From contig USHK01000088.1 of NCBI GenBank assembly GCA_900554375.1, positions 1 to 5,817 on the forward strand: a stretch of DNA of 5,817 nucleotides. Direction: 5' to 3'. Position numbers and translations under genes: made by a program. The notes below the pieces were generated by a model, which was given only the letters and a program-made list of their open reading frames with translations, was not told the DNA's origin and did not search any database. Positions 1 through 5,817 of the stretch are shown piece after piece (position 1 is the first letter of the stretch; every line of letters begins with the position of its first letter). This DNA comes from an uncultured Sutterella sp. Its GTDB lineage: Bacteria > Pseudomonadota > Gammaproteobacteria > Burkholderiales > Burkholderiaceae_F.

Positions 1-47
1 GAGATTCATGAGCGTCTCGTGGGCTCGGAGATGTGTATAAGAGACAG
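1..47 (+). other. Nextera i7-side adapter with index (assembly artefact)
   Basis: Bases 14-47 match the 34-base Nextera Read 2 transposase adapter, ending in the 19-base Tn5 mosaic end (AGATGTGTATAAGAGACAG, 29-47). Bases 1-5 (GAGAT) fit the end of the P7 oligonucleotide. Bases 6-13 (TCATGAGC) sit exactly where the 8-base i7 index belongs, and from memory match Nextera XT index N714. None of this is genomic. In the mfd reading frame the adapter carries a TAA at 38-40. That stop makes the following open frame look as if it must begin inside the contig, when in fact it runs in from outside. Confidence 0.97.
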
Positions 48-49
48 CT

Positions 50-3000
50 TTAAAGCTCACGGTTTTTCCCGACTGGGAAACGCTTCCTTATGACGTTCTG
101 AGTCCTCATGCCGATCTTGTCGGCGAACGTCTTCAGACCCTTTATCTTCTATTAAACCGTCAGAAACGCCAGGATCCCGTGGATGTGCTGATCGTTTCTG
201 CGAGTACTGCCACTCAGCGCTTGGCTCCGAGGACTTACATCGGTTCAACGACCTTCTTTTTCCGCAAGGGCGACCATATCGATCCCACGGACCTTAGAGC
301 AGAATTAGTTGCCCGTGGTTATGAGCATGTTTCTCAAGTGGTCGCTCCCGGCGAATTTGCCAGCCGCGGCGGTCTCTTAGACCTCTTTCCGATGGGAGCT
401 GCAAAACCTTACCGACTCGACTTTTTTGATGACGAACTGGACGAAATCAGAGTTTTCGACCCGGATAATCAGAGGTCGGTAGAAAAAGTGGACGAAATCC
501 GCTTGCTGCCGGCCCACGAGTTCCCGATGGATAAACAAGCTCGTACGGCCTTCTGCTCCCGCTGGCGTGAAACCTTTGAAGGAGACCCGAGCAAAGTAAC
601 GCTTTACAAAGACATTGAAAACGGTATTGCAGCCCCCGGCGTAGAAAACTACCTGCCGCTTTTCTTTGATGAAACAGAAACTCTTTTCGACTACATCGGC
701 CCAGACGCTTCTTTGATTCTGCTCGGAGACGTCAACAGTGCGATCGAGCACTTTGACAAAGAGACCGAGCAGCGCGCGAAGTTTCTTCGAGCTGACGGGG
801 AGCGGCCGATTCTCGATTTCAAGCGTCTGTATTTAACCGCTCCTCAGTTTTTTGAACTTGCGGGAGAATATGCTCGTCTGTCGTTAACTGATAAGGAAAA
901 TGCGACGCCCAACTTCCCCTCCGTAGCAATCGAGCGGAGAAAAGATGACCCGCTTGAAGGATTAAAAGCTTACAAAGACCTTTGCTCGGTCCGAGGCCGC
1001 AAGCTCTTGGTCATGGCAAACTCCGCCGGTCGTTTGGAAACCATCTCTGACGTCTTTAAAGAGAACGGACTCAAAGCGCCCATTGTACCCGGTTTCGAGA
1101 AATTTCTGGAAAGCCAAGATAGCTTTGCCCTGTGCTATGGCCCGCTTTACGATGGTATGGAATTGGAGACGCCTCCAATTTCCATCCTGACGGAAACGGA
1201 ACTCTACTCAAATTCCGACCGTCCGGTCAGACGCCGTCGCCGCAGAACGGAGCGCGAAAGCAACGTTGAGATGATGATTCGCGACCTCTCCGAGCTTAAA
1301 GTCGGAGACCCGGTCGTGCATTTGGACCACGGTGTCGGCCGCTACCGCGGTCTGACCTCGATGAGCACTCCGGACGGTGAGGCTGAATTTCTTCAGATTG
1401 ATTACGCCAAAGACGCAAAGCTCTACGTCCCGGTTGCTCAGCTTCATTTGATTTCCAGGTATTCCGGCGCCGATCCTGAAACCGCTCCCCTGCACTCTCT
1501 GGGAAAAGGAGACTGGGAAAAGGCGCGCAAAAAGGCGGCCCTTCAGGTACGCGATACCGCTGCCGAACTGCTGAACATTTATGCCCTTCGTCAATCCCGC
1601 AAGGGATATGCCTTCAAATTTAGTTTGGCTGATTACGAAGCGTTCTCCGAAGCTTTTGCCTTTGAAGAAACGGAAGATCAGCTCGCCGCCATCAACGCGG
1701 TCTACCGCGACATGATTTCCGATAAACCGATGGACCGGTTAGTTTGCGGTGACGTCGGTTTCGGCAAAACCGAAGTTGCGCTTCGAGCTGCCTTTATGGC
1801 CGTCATGGGCGGCAAACAGGTTGCGGTTCTTTGCCCCACGACCCTTCTTGCCGAGCAGCATGCCCAGACTTTCCGAGATCGTTTTGCCAACTGGCCTGTC
1901 AAAATCGCCGAGCTTTCTCGATTCCGTTCTTCTAAGGAAGTGAACGCATCGATTGAAGGAATCAAAAACGGAACGATTGATATCGTTGTCGGAACCCATA
2001 AACTGCTTTCAGATAAAGTTCAGTTCAAGGATTTGGGTCTTGTCGTCATCGACGAAGAGCATCGCTTCGGTGTACGCCAAAAGGAGCAGCTTAAATCTCT
2101 TCGTTCAGAAGTCGACATCCTCACGCTGACGGCTACCCCGATTCCTCGAACTTTGTCGATGTCGCTCGAAGGCATTCGAGATTTCTCTGTTATAGCAACC
2201 GCCCCTCAAAAACGTTTGGCCATCAAAACTTTTGTTCAGCGTGAAAGTGATTCACTGATCCGTGAAGCTGTTTTGCGTGAATTAAAGCGCGGCGGTCAGG
2301 TTTACTTCCTTCATAACGAAGTAGAAACCATTGAGAACGCCCGCATGCGTCTGGAACAGCTTCTTCCCGAAGCGCGCATCGGCGTCGCGCACGGCCAAAT
2401 GAACGAACGTGAGCTGGAACGCGTAATGCGTGATTTCTATGCTCAGCGTACAAATGTTTTGCTTTGCACAACCATTATTGAAACCGGTATTGACATTCCT
2501 AATGCCAATACGATCATCATGCATCGTGCCGACAAATTCGGCCTTGCCCAGCTCCACCAGCTGCGCGGCCGCGTCGGACGTTCGCACCATCAGGCTTATG
2601 CCTACCTGCTGACACCGGGCGAAGGAGCCATGACCAAAAACGCAGAGAAGCGTCTTGAGGCCATTAAAGAAATGGAAGAACTCGGCAGCGGATTCTATTT
2701 GGCCATGCATGACTTGGAGATTCGCGGCGCCGGTGAAGTTTTAGGCGAACATCAGTCGGGCTCGATGACCGGTGTCGGCTTTGACCTCTATACACAGATG
2801 CTTGATTCTGCAGTCACAGCGTTGAAAGAAGGGCGAGAGCCCGATCTGCTCCAGCCGCTGGAAGCCACAACAGACATCAATTTGCATGCCCCGGCTCTGC
2901 TTCGCTCCGATTATGTTCCTGATGTTCATAACCGTCTGACGTTCTATAAACGCCTCGCACAAGTTAAGAACAAGGAGGACCTTTACCAGATACAAGAAGA

Positions 3001-3295
3001 AATTGCCGATCGCTACGGCAAGCTGACCCAGGAAGCCAAAAACCTAATCCTCACGCATCGCATTCGCGTAGAAGCCAAGCCTTTAGGCATCTTGAAGATC
3101 GATGCCGGCGAGGACTCCATTATCTTTACTTTTAAAGATAAACCCTCGTTTGACCCGGGAAAGTTCTTCCGGATGCTTCAGACAAACCGAAATATGCGCA
3201 TGCTCGGGCCGAATCGGTTACGATTAGACACTTACAGTGATACCGCCGAAAAACGGGGCGACAACATCCTAAGAATCCTCAAGGAGCTCAAGTGA
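50..3295 (+). CDS. mfd: Mfd transcription-repair coupling factor, 5'-truncated by contig edge
   Basis: Mfd is a cytoplasmic ATP-driven translocase. It removes RNA polymerase stalled at DNA damage and recruits UvrA for nucleotide excision repair. The frame is open from the adapter junction, and the first codons encode DWETLPYD (71-94), a hallmark of the Mfd N-terminus. The GTG at 179 is therefore an internal Val, not the start. About 1081 residues are visible; E. coli Mfd has 1148, so roughly 65-70 are missing. Domains in order: UvrB-homology and UvrA-contact region (50 to about 1000, with LLDLFPMG and YRLDFFDDE), variable region, Arg-rich linker (1229-1246), RNA polymerase interaction domain (about 1292-1480, VVHLDHGVGRY), and superfamily 2 motor. 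The motor has Walker A GDVGFGKT (1748-1771), DEEH (2051-2062), TATPIPRT (2129-2152), motif VI QLHQLRGRVGR (2549-2581), then a TRG-type segment DLEIRGAGEVLGEHQSG. The C-terminal regulatory domain runs from about 2850. All motor motifs are intact. The stop TGA overlaps the serB start. Confidence 0.97.
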   Translation, partial: LKLTVFPDWETLPYDVLSPHADLVGERLQTLYLLLNRQKRQDPVDVLIVSASTATQRLAPRTYIGSTTFFFRKGDHIDPTDLRAELVARGYEHVSQVVAPGEFASRGGLLDLFPMGAAKPYRLDFFDDELDEIRVFDPDNQRSVEKVDEIRLLPAHEFPMDKQARTAFCSRWRETFEGDPSKVTLYKDIENGIAAPGVENYLPLFFDETETLFDYIGPDASLILLGDVNSAIEHFDKETEQRAKFLRADGERPILDFKRLYLTAPQFFELAGEYARLSLTDKENATPNFPSVAIERRKDDPLEGLKAYKDLCSVRGRKLLVMANSAGRLETISDVFKENGLKAPIVPGFEKFLESQDSFALCYGPLYDGMELETPPISILTETELYSNSDRPVRRRRRRTERESNVEMMIRDLSELKVGDPVVHLDHGVGRYRGLTSMSTPDGEAEFLQIDYAKDAKLYVPVAQLHLISRYSGADPETAPLHSLGKGDWEKARKKAALQVRDTAAELLNIYALRQSRKGYAFKFSLADYEAFSEAFAFEETEDQLAAINAVYRDMISDKPMDRLVCGDVGFGKTEVALRAAFMAVMGGKQVAVLCPTTLLAEQHAQTFRDRFANWPVKIAELSRFRSSKEVNASIEGIKNGTIDIVVGTHKLLSDKVQFKDLGLVVIDEEHRFGVRQKEQLKSLRSEVDILTLTATPIPRTLSMSLEGIRDFSVIATAPQKRLAIKTFVQRESDSLIREAVLRELKRGGQVYFLHNEVETIENARMRLEQLLPEARIGVAHGQMNERELERVMRDFYAQRTNVLLCTTIIETGIDIPNANTIIMHRADKFGLAQLHQLRGRVGRSHHQAYAYLLTPGEGAMTKNAEKRLEAIKEMEELGSGFYLAMHDLEIRGAGEVLGEHQSGSMTGVGFDLYTQMLDSAVTALKEGREPDLLQPLEATTDINLHAPALLRSDYVPDVHNRLTFYKRLAQVKNKEDLYQIQEEIADRYGKLTQEAKNLILTHRIRVEAKPLGILKIDAGEDSIIFTFKDKPSFDPGKFFRMLQTNRNMRMLGPNRLRLDTYSDTAEKRGDNILRILKELK
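3281..3286 (+). promoter_or_regulatory. Ribosome binding site of serB inside the mfd 3' end
   Basis: AAGGAG lies 5 bases before the GTG at 3292, within the last mfd codons. It decides in favour of the overlapping GTG start for serB and suggests that serB translation is coupled to mfd. Confidence 0.75.
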
Positions 3296-4149
3296 GTCAC
3301 GATTTAGTTCTTCAAACCAAGATCGGACGTGAAGAAACTTTAGAAAAGTTCCTCCACACCATTGGCAAAAAAGGCACGATCAAAGATCCCTGTGCGGTTC
3401 GACTGCGTCGAGTCAATCGTGAGGAATTCGAGGCTCGATGGGCCCAAAAAGCCAGAGCCCTGCAAATCGATGCAAATTGGATCGAGCCCGGACTGAAGCT
3501 TAAAAATTTCAAGCTTTTTGCGACCGACATGGACTCCACTTTCCTGAATTTGGAAACGCTGGATGAAATGGCCTCTTTCGTGGGTAAGGGTGAAGAAGTT
3601 GCGCATATCACTGAACTTGCGATGCAGGGAAAAATCCGGAACTACGCCGAAAGCCTGACGGCTCGAGTTAAGTTAATGGCCGGAGCTGATGCGTCCATTG
3701 TTGATCGTTTGATTGACCGCCACATCAAACCGAACCCCGGCGCAGAGAAACTCGTTGCAGCGTTCAAAGCTGCCGGTATTCCTATGCTTCTGGTGTCAGG
3801 CGGTTTCAGCTGCGTAACCGAAGTTGTTAAGGAAAGATATGGCTTCACGCACGTGATCAGCAACGAACTTGAAATCGTGGACGGCAAATTAACCGGACGA
3901 GTGACCGGCCCTTTCGGCACGCCTATCATCGACGGACGCGGCAAGATTTCTTATGTTTCTGCCTATGCCCTGCAGCACGGAATTGAACTCTCCGAGCTCA
4001 TTACTATGGGCGACGGTTCCAACGACATTCCGATGCTGGAAGCTGCCGGACTATCTATTGCATGGCACGCCAAACCAAAGGTCAGACCGCACGCTAAGCA
4101 AGCTTTCGACTTTGCTCCTTTATCCGGGGTTCTGGCCTTGTTTGAATAA
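3292..4149 (+). CDS. serB: Phosphoserine phosphatase SerB
   Basis: SerB dephosphorylates O-phospho-L-serine to L-serine, the last step of the phosphorylated serine pathway, in the cytoplasm. The protein has 285 residues and is a HAD-superfamily hydrolase. Motif I is DMDST (3526-3540): D79 is the likely nucleophile and D81 the acid/base. It is followed by the substrate-side LETLDEMA. Motif II is SGG (3796-3804, S169). Lys218 (3943-3945) is the probable motif III lysine. Motif IV is GDGSND (4009-4026, D241 and D245), then AWHAKPKV, close to the YHAKPKV of other SerB proteins. Motif IV usually reads GDGAND; Ser for Ala is a mild change that leaves the Mg-binding Asp residues in place. The first 75 residues form a short N-terminal extension with no catalytic motif, ending in a DANW...G segment as in betaproteobacterial SerB. 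The GTG start overlaps the mfd stop by 4 bases (GTGA) and has AAGGAG 5 bases upstream. Mfd and serB are probably one operon; no functional link is known to me. Confidence 0.94.
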   Translation: MSHDLVLQTKIGREETLEKFLHTIGKKGTIKDPCAVRLRRVNREEFEARWAQKARALQIDANWIEPGLKLKNFKLFATDMDSTFLNLETLDEMASFVGKGEEVAHITELAMQGKIRNYAESLTARVKLMAGADASIVDRLIDRHIKPNPGAEKLVAAFKAAGIPMLLVSGGFSCVTEVVKERYGFTHVISNELEIVDGKLTGRVTGPFGTPIIDGRGKISYVSAYALQHGIELSELITMGDGSNDIPMLEAAGLSIAWHAKPKVRPHAKQAFDFAPLSGVLALFE

Positions 4150-4180
4150 TCGGCAACTTCAAAACTATTTTTGATACCTC

Positions 4181-4210
4181 TTACACGCCTGCTCAAGGCG
4201 TGTAATTTTC
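4181..4210 (+). terminator. Rho-independent terminator after serB
   Basis: A perfect 10-bp stem, TTACACGCCT (4181-4190) with AGGCGTGTAA (4196-4205), has a 5-base loop GCTCA and is followed by TTTTC. It lies 31 bases after the serB stop and should end the mfd-serB transcript. The T run is short (4), so termination may be partial. Confidence 0.8.
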
Positions 4211-4384
4211 TCTGCAGTAACAGGCTGTAGCGGGAAAGGCGAAAAAAGCTCTTTCCTCTCGCCAAATGAGCCAGTCTCAATTTTCCTCCTCCGGATCAAT
4301 TCAGCGTACTCATTGTGCGGGAAAAATTTAATTGCCACTGAACAGAAGATTTAAGCTGAAGATAATACATTTGAGGAGAGACCA
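4211..4384. other. Intergenic region before the ygiW-like gene, with imperfect hairpin
   Basis: This stretch must hold the promoter of the downstream gene, but I see no convincing -35/-10 pair. An imperfect hairpin is visible: GCG (4230-4232) with CGC (4260-4262), then GGAAAG (4233-4238) with CTTTCC (4251-4256), with a 3-base bulge and an A-rich loop. No T run follows it, so it is not an obvious terminator. It could be a 5' leader structure if transcription starts upstream of it; that is speculative. No open frame worth calling was found. Confidence 0.4.
4373..4378 (+). promoter_or_regulatory. Ribosome binding site of the ygiW-like gene
   Basis: GAGGAG lies 6 bases before the ATG at 4385. 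This strong, well-spaced Shine-Dalgarno fixes the start of the secreted protein and fits the N-terminal position of its signal peptide. Confidence 0.85.
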
Positions 4385-4744
4385 ATGGTTAAGAAAGTAT
4401 TATCTGCAATTGCTTTAGCTTCAGTCGTTGCCGCTGCTCCGGCTATGGCTCAGACAGGCGGCTTCACAGGCCCCGGCGCCACTCAAGAAGGGACTGTAGC
4501 TCAGCTCAAATCACTTCCGGATGACGCTCATCTGATCTTAAAGGGTAATATCGTACGAAACGTCCGCGGCGACAAGTACGAATTCAAGGATGCAACAGGT
4601 ACCGTAGAACTTGAAATCGATCGCAAATATTGGAACGGTCAAAACGTTAAGCCTGAAAACACCGTTAAGTTAGTCGTCGAAGTCGACAAAGACCTTCTCA
4701 AGACCGAGTACGAAGTCGATGCGCCGGTTGAAGTCCTAAAGTAA
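4385..4744 (+). CDS. ygiW: Secreted YgiW/YdeI-family OB-fold (BOF) stress protein
   Basis: The 119-residue product belongs to the bacterial OB-fold family of YgiW and YdeI: small periplasmic proteins linked in enterobacteria to tolerance of peroxide, metal, acid or antimicrobial peptide stress. A classic signal peptide is visible: positive VKK, a hydrophobic stretch of Ala, Val and Leu, and a probable signal peptidase I site AMA|Q after residue 22. The mature part keeps the family pattern GGFTGP, the L-x-D-D-A segment, LKGNIV, YEFKDATG, ELEIDRKYWNG and VEVDKD, close to LRGNIV...YVFKDASG...DIDHKRWNG...GEVDKDW in E. coli YgiW. Length matches the family (about 110-130). The gene stands alone between two terminators, so it is probably monocistronic. 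Family membership is sure; the physiological role in this organism is inferred, and the symbol marks the closest-known family member rather than proven orthology. Confidence 0.88.
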   Translation: MVKKVLSAIALASVVAAAPAMAQTGGFTGPGATQEGTVAQLKSLPDDAHLILKGNIVRNVRGDKYEFKDATGTVELEIDRKYWNGQNVKPENTVKLVVEVDKDLLKTEYEVDAPVEVLK

Positions 4745-4764
4745 TCCGACTGCGGGCCTTTTAT

Positions 4765-4798
4765 AAAAATCCTCTCGCGGTAGGGTGGGAGGATTTTT
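4765..4798. terminator. Bidirectional terminator between convergent genes
   Basis: AAAAATCCTC (4765-4774) pairs perfectly with GAGGATTTTT (4789-4798) over 10 bp around a 14-base loop. On the + strand the arm ends in five T, 20 bases after the ygiW-like stop. On the - strand the mirrored A run also becomes five T (then ATAAAA), so the same hairpin could end the convergent cassette, whose last stop is about 80 bases away. The large loop lowers the certainty. Confidence 0.72.
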
Positions 4799-4877
4799 GT
4801 TGTCGGTGCAAATTCTTGATGTGATAATTCGAGCTCTGTCTTAAGTCGTCTTCTCCTTTCTAGCAAGAGAAAGAAGC

Positions 4878-5285
4878 TCAAGGACGAGGCACGCAATGTT
4901 GCTGGCAGAACTTTAAAATTCTTCTTGCTACAAAAGGTGATTTAAAGAATCCGGAGATTACGTTGCTTATGTGAGGTTCAGCCCAATTAGATTTGGGAAC
5001 TATCTCACCGCTTTCTATTCTCTTTTCTATACTCTCTAGCTTCCAAACAACAGCTTTTGCGTAAACAACATAGCTGTCGTGTACGACAAACGGATGCTCA
5101 CCGGCATGTAAGACACAAGTACAGTCGTATGCTAAATCTTCTTTCACGGAGCTTATATTCACAACCAGTACCCCAATCCCACCAATCTCTGGATAGAAAG
5201 CGGGATCAGAGCAAACAATGTGAAGGTGAGGAGTAGAGCCCGTATAGGCTAAAACCGTCCCACCGCGAATGGCGTAAGAACTCAT
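4878..5285 (-). CDS. Uncharacterised 135-aa protein, candidate toxin partner of Panacea/SocA-like antitoxin
   Basis: I do not recognise a named family with confidence. The protein has no signal peptide or clear membrane segment, so it is probably cytoplasmic. The first 80 residues read as alternating beta strands: GGTVLAY, then PHLHIVCSDP, IGVLVVNISS, a T-C-V-L segment, GEHPFVVHDSYVVYAKA. The last 55 are probably helical, with a conserved-looking KSPFVARRILKF. The His-rich strand (HLH) and GEHPFV...H look like functional positions. The layout of short strands is loosely like the PemK/MazF barrel, but none of that family's signature motifs is evident. The ATG at 5285 overlaps the stop of the upstream gene by 4 bases (ATGA) and I see no Shine-Dalgarno, so translation is probably coupled. 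Order (antitoxin-like gene first) and size fit a toxin of a Panacea-type toxin-antitoxin pair. Function is inferred from context only. Confidence 0.8.
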   Translation of the reverse strand: MSSYAIRGGTVLAYTGSTPHLHIVCSDPAFYPEIGGIGVLVVNISSVKEDLAYDCTCVLHAGEHPFVVHDSYVVYAKAVVWKLESIEKRIESGEIVPKSNWAEPHISNVISGFFKSPFVARRILKFCQQHCVPRP

Positions 5286-5776
5286 TGCAATTTGCGAGAA
5301 AGCAACTGAAGTTTATTGCTGTCGGCAATATGCTGGAGTATTTTGTGTATCTTTTCGCTAGGTATGTTTTCAGCCTTCAAAATGTCGGCCAGCTGAATGC
5401 TATCTGATCGACATGTTGCCCATTCGGGACAAATCAAGTGAGTTAGCTCTGCTAATTTGTATTTTTCAAAGCTTCCGTATTCGTCCCAAACAAAATCGAG
5501 TATCAGTTGAGCAACTGGACTTAAGAGATCGAATGTTTCCAAGGGATCGTCGCCATTGACTTCTTTTACAAGCTTCACTTCATATTTTTTATGCAAGAGC
5601 CAATCTTTTGAAAACAGATCTTGCTTTAAATTGTTGTAGGTGAAATACGGCACAGGCCCAAGTTTCATAGCCGAGTAAGAGTCACCGGTCAACGTGTCAC
5701 CGAATTCTAAAAGTGCCTTTCTATCCGCTAAATAAACGAGCTTCAAAAGTTTCAAGTAAGGCATACAACCCTTACC
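5282..5776 (-). CDS. Panacea/SocA-like (DUF4065) antitoxin-type protein, N-terminus cut by contig edge
   Basis: Panacea-domain proteins (DUF4065; Caulobacter SocA and phage GepA relatives) act as antitoxins that bind and neutralise many unrelated toxins; SocA delivers its toxin SocB to ClpXP. About 164 native residues are visible. Signature segments are LKLLKLVYLADR (from about 5755 down to 5720), LTGDSYSAMKLGPVP (TGD near 5689-5681, GPVP 5659-5648) and a following aromatic FTYNNL. The rest is mostly helical with a C-terminal DILKAENI and a basic end. The open frame continues into the adapter, giving a false start peptide MYKRQ (5791-5777). Family members usually have a helix before the LKLLKL segment, so the native GKGC (5776-5765) is probably coding and the true start lies beyond the contig. 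The ATG at 5764 is the only internal alternative near the edge and would delete that helix. The stop overlaps the next gene by ATGA. Promoter and any autoregulatory operator are outside the window. Confidence 0.85.
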   Translation of the reverse strand, partial: GKGCMPYLKLLKLVYLADRKALLEFGDTLTGDSYSAMKLGPVPYFTYNNLKQDLFSKDWLLHKKYEVKLVKEVNGDDPLETFDLLSPVAQLILDFVWDEYGSFEKYKLAELTHLICPEWATCRSDSIQLADILKAENIPSEKIHKILQHIADSNKLQLLSRKLQ

Positions 5777-5817
5777 CTGTCTCTTATACACATCTCCGAG
5801 CCCACGAGACGCTCATG
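5777..5817 (-). other. Nextera i7-side adapter with index (assembly artefact)
   Basis: Bases 5777-5810 are the exact reverse complement of bases 14-47, the Nextera Read 2 transposase adapter beginning CTGTCTCTTATACACATCT. Bases 5811-5817 (GCTCATG) are seven of the eight index bases seen at the other end. This is read-through from a sequencing library, not genome. It supplies the false start codon of the - strand gene that enters here. Confidence 0.97.

Noticed and set aside
29..47. Tn5 mosaic end suggesting a natural Tn5 insertion.
   Set aside because: It is directly joined to the Nextera-specific adapter extension and index, so it comes from library tagmentation.
1229..1246. Six consecutive Arg codons in Mfd as an unusual insertion.
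   Set aside because: A basic Arg-rich linker before the RNA polymerase interaction domain is usual in proteobacterial Mfd.
2282..2710. 142-codon open frame on the - strand inside mfd, and similar frames elsewhere.
   Set aside because: They lie wholly opposite strongly conserved mfd or serB coding sequence, show no family motifs and have no ribosome binding context; they are frame shadows.
3953..4174. 73-codon + strand frame overlapping the serB end.
   Set aside because: It overlaps the conserved GDGSND and HAKPKV region of serB in another frame and resembles no protein I know.
4361..4366. GATAAT as a -10 box for the ygiW-like gene.
   Set aside because: Transcription would start at about the Shine-Dalgarno (4373-4378), and the TTGCCA at 4332-4337 is 23 bases away, too far for a -35.
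4856..4873. CTTTCT/AGAAAG hairpin just past the - strand cassette as its terminator.
   Set aside because: The stem is short and AT-rich with no T run on the - strand; the hairpin at 4765-4798 is a better candidate.
7..5817. 41-bp perfect inverted terminal repeats, as in a transposon or linear element.
   Set aside because: They are Nextera adapter and index, and no transposase gene lies between them.

Overview
The window is one assembled contig whose two ends are sequencing adapter. Native DNA runs from about 48 to 5776. Bases 1-47 and 5777-5817 match Illumina Nextera i7-side adapter plus index. This artefact creates a false 41-bp inverted terminal repeat and corrupts the starts of both edge genes. 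The native part looks like a proteobacterial chromosome. The Mfd, SerB and YgiW-type proteins resemble Burkholderiales sequences, possibly a gut Sutterellaceae member. That placement is inferred from protein style, the mfd-serB adjacency and mid-range GC, and was not tested by a search.

Left part (48-4149, + strand): a two-gene transcription unit. The first gene is mfd, the transcription-repair coupling factor. It is cut at its 5' end by the contig edge, with only about 65-70 N-terminal residues missing. It overlaps serB (phosphoserine phosphatase) by 4 bases (GTGA), and serB has a Shine-Dalgarno inside the mfd 3' end. A 10-bp hairpin with a short T run (4181-4210) closes the unit.

Middle (4150-4877): a 235-bp intergenic region with the terminator and a second, imperfect hairpin. 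It is followed by a small secreted OB-fold (BOF/YgiW-YdeI family) gene with a strong ribosome binding site. A near-symmetric, probably bidirectional terminator (4765-4798) lies in the convergent gap after it.

Right part (4878-5776, - strand): a two-gene cassette that reads toward ygiW. The upstream gene encodes a Panacea/SocA-like (DUF4065) antitoxin-type protein, cut at its N-terminus by the contig edge. The downstream gene overlaps it by ATGA and encodes a 135-residue protein of no family I can name. This is the layout of a Panacea toxin-antitoxin pair. The partner is the least explained part of the window and its best candidate for something new. Lines sampled here are about 40-42% GC, against 40-70% in mfd, so recent acquisition is possible but not shown.

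No RNA genes, CRISPR arrays, insertion sequences or origins were seen.
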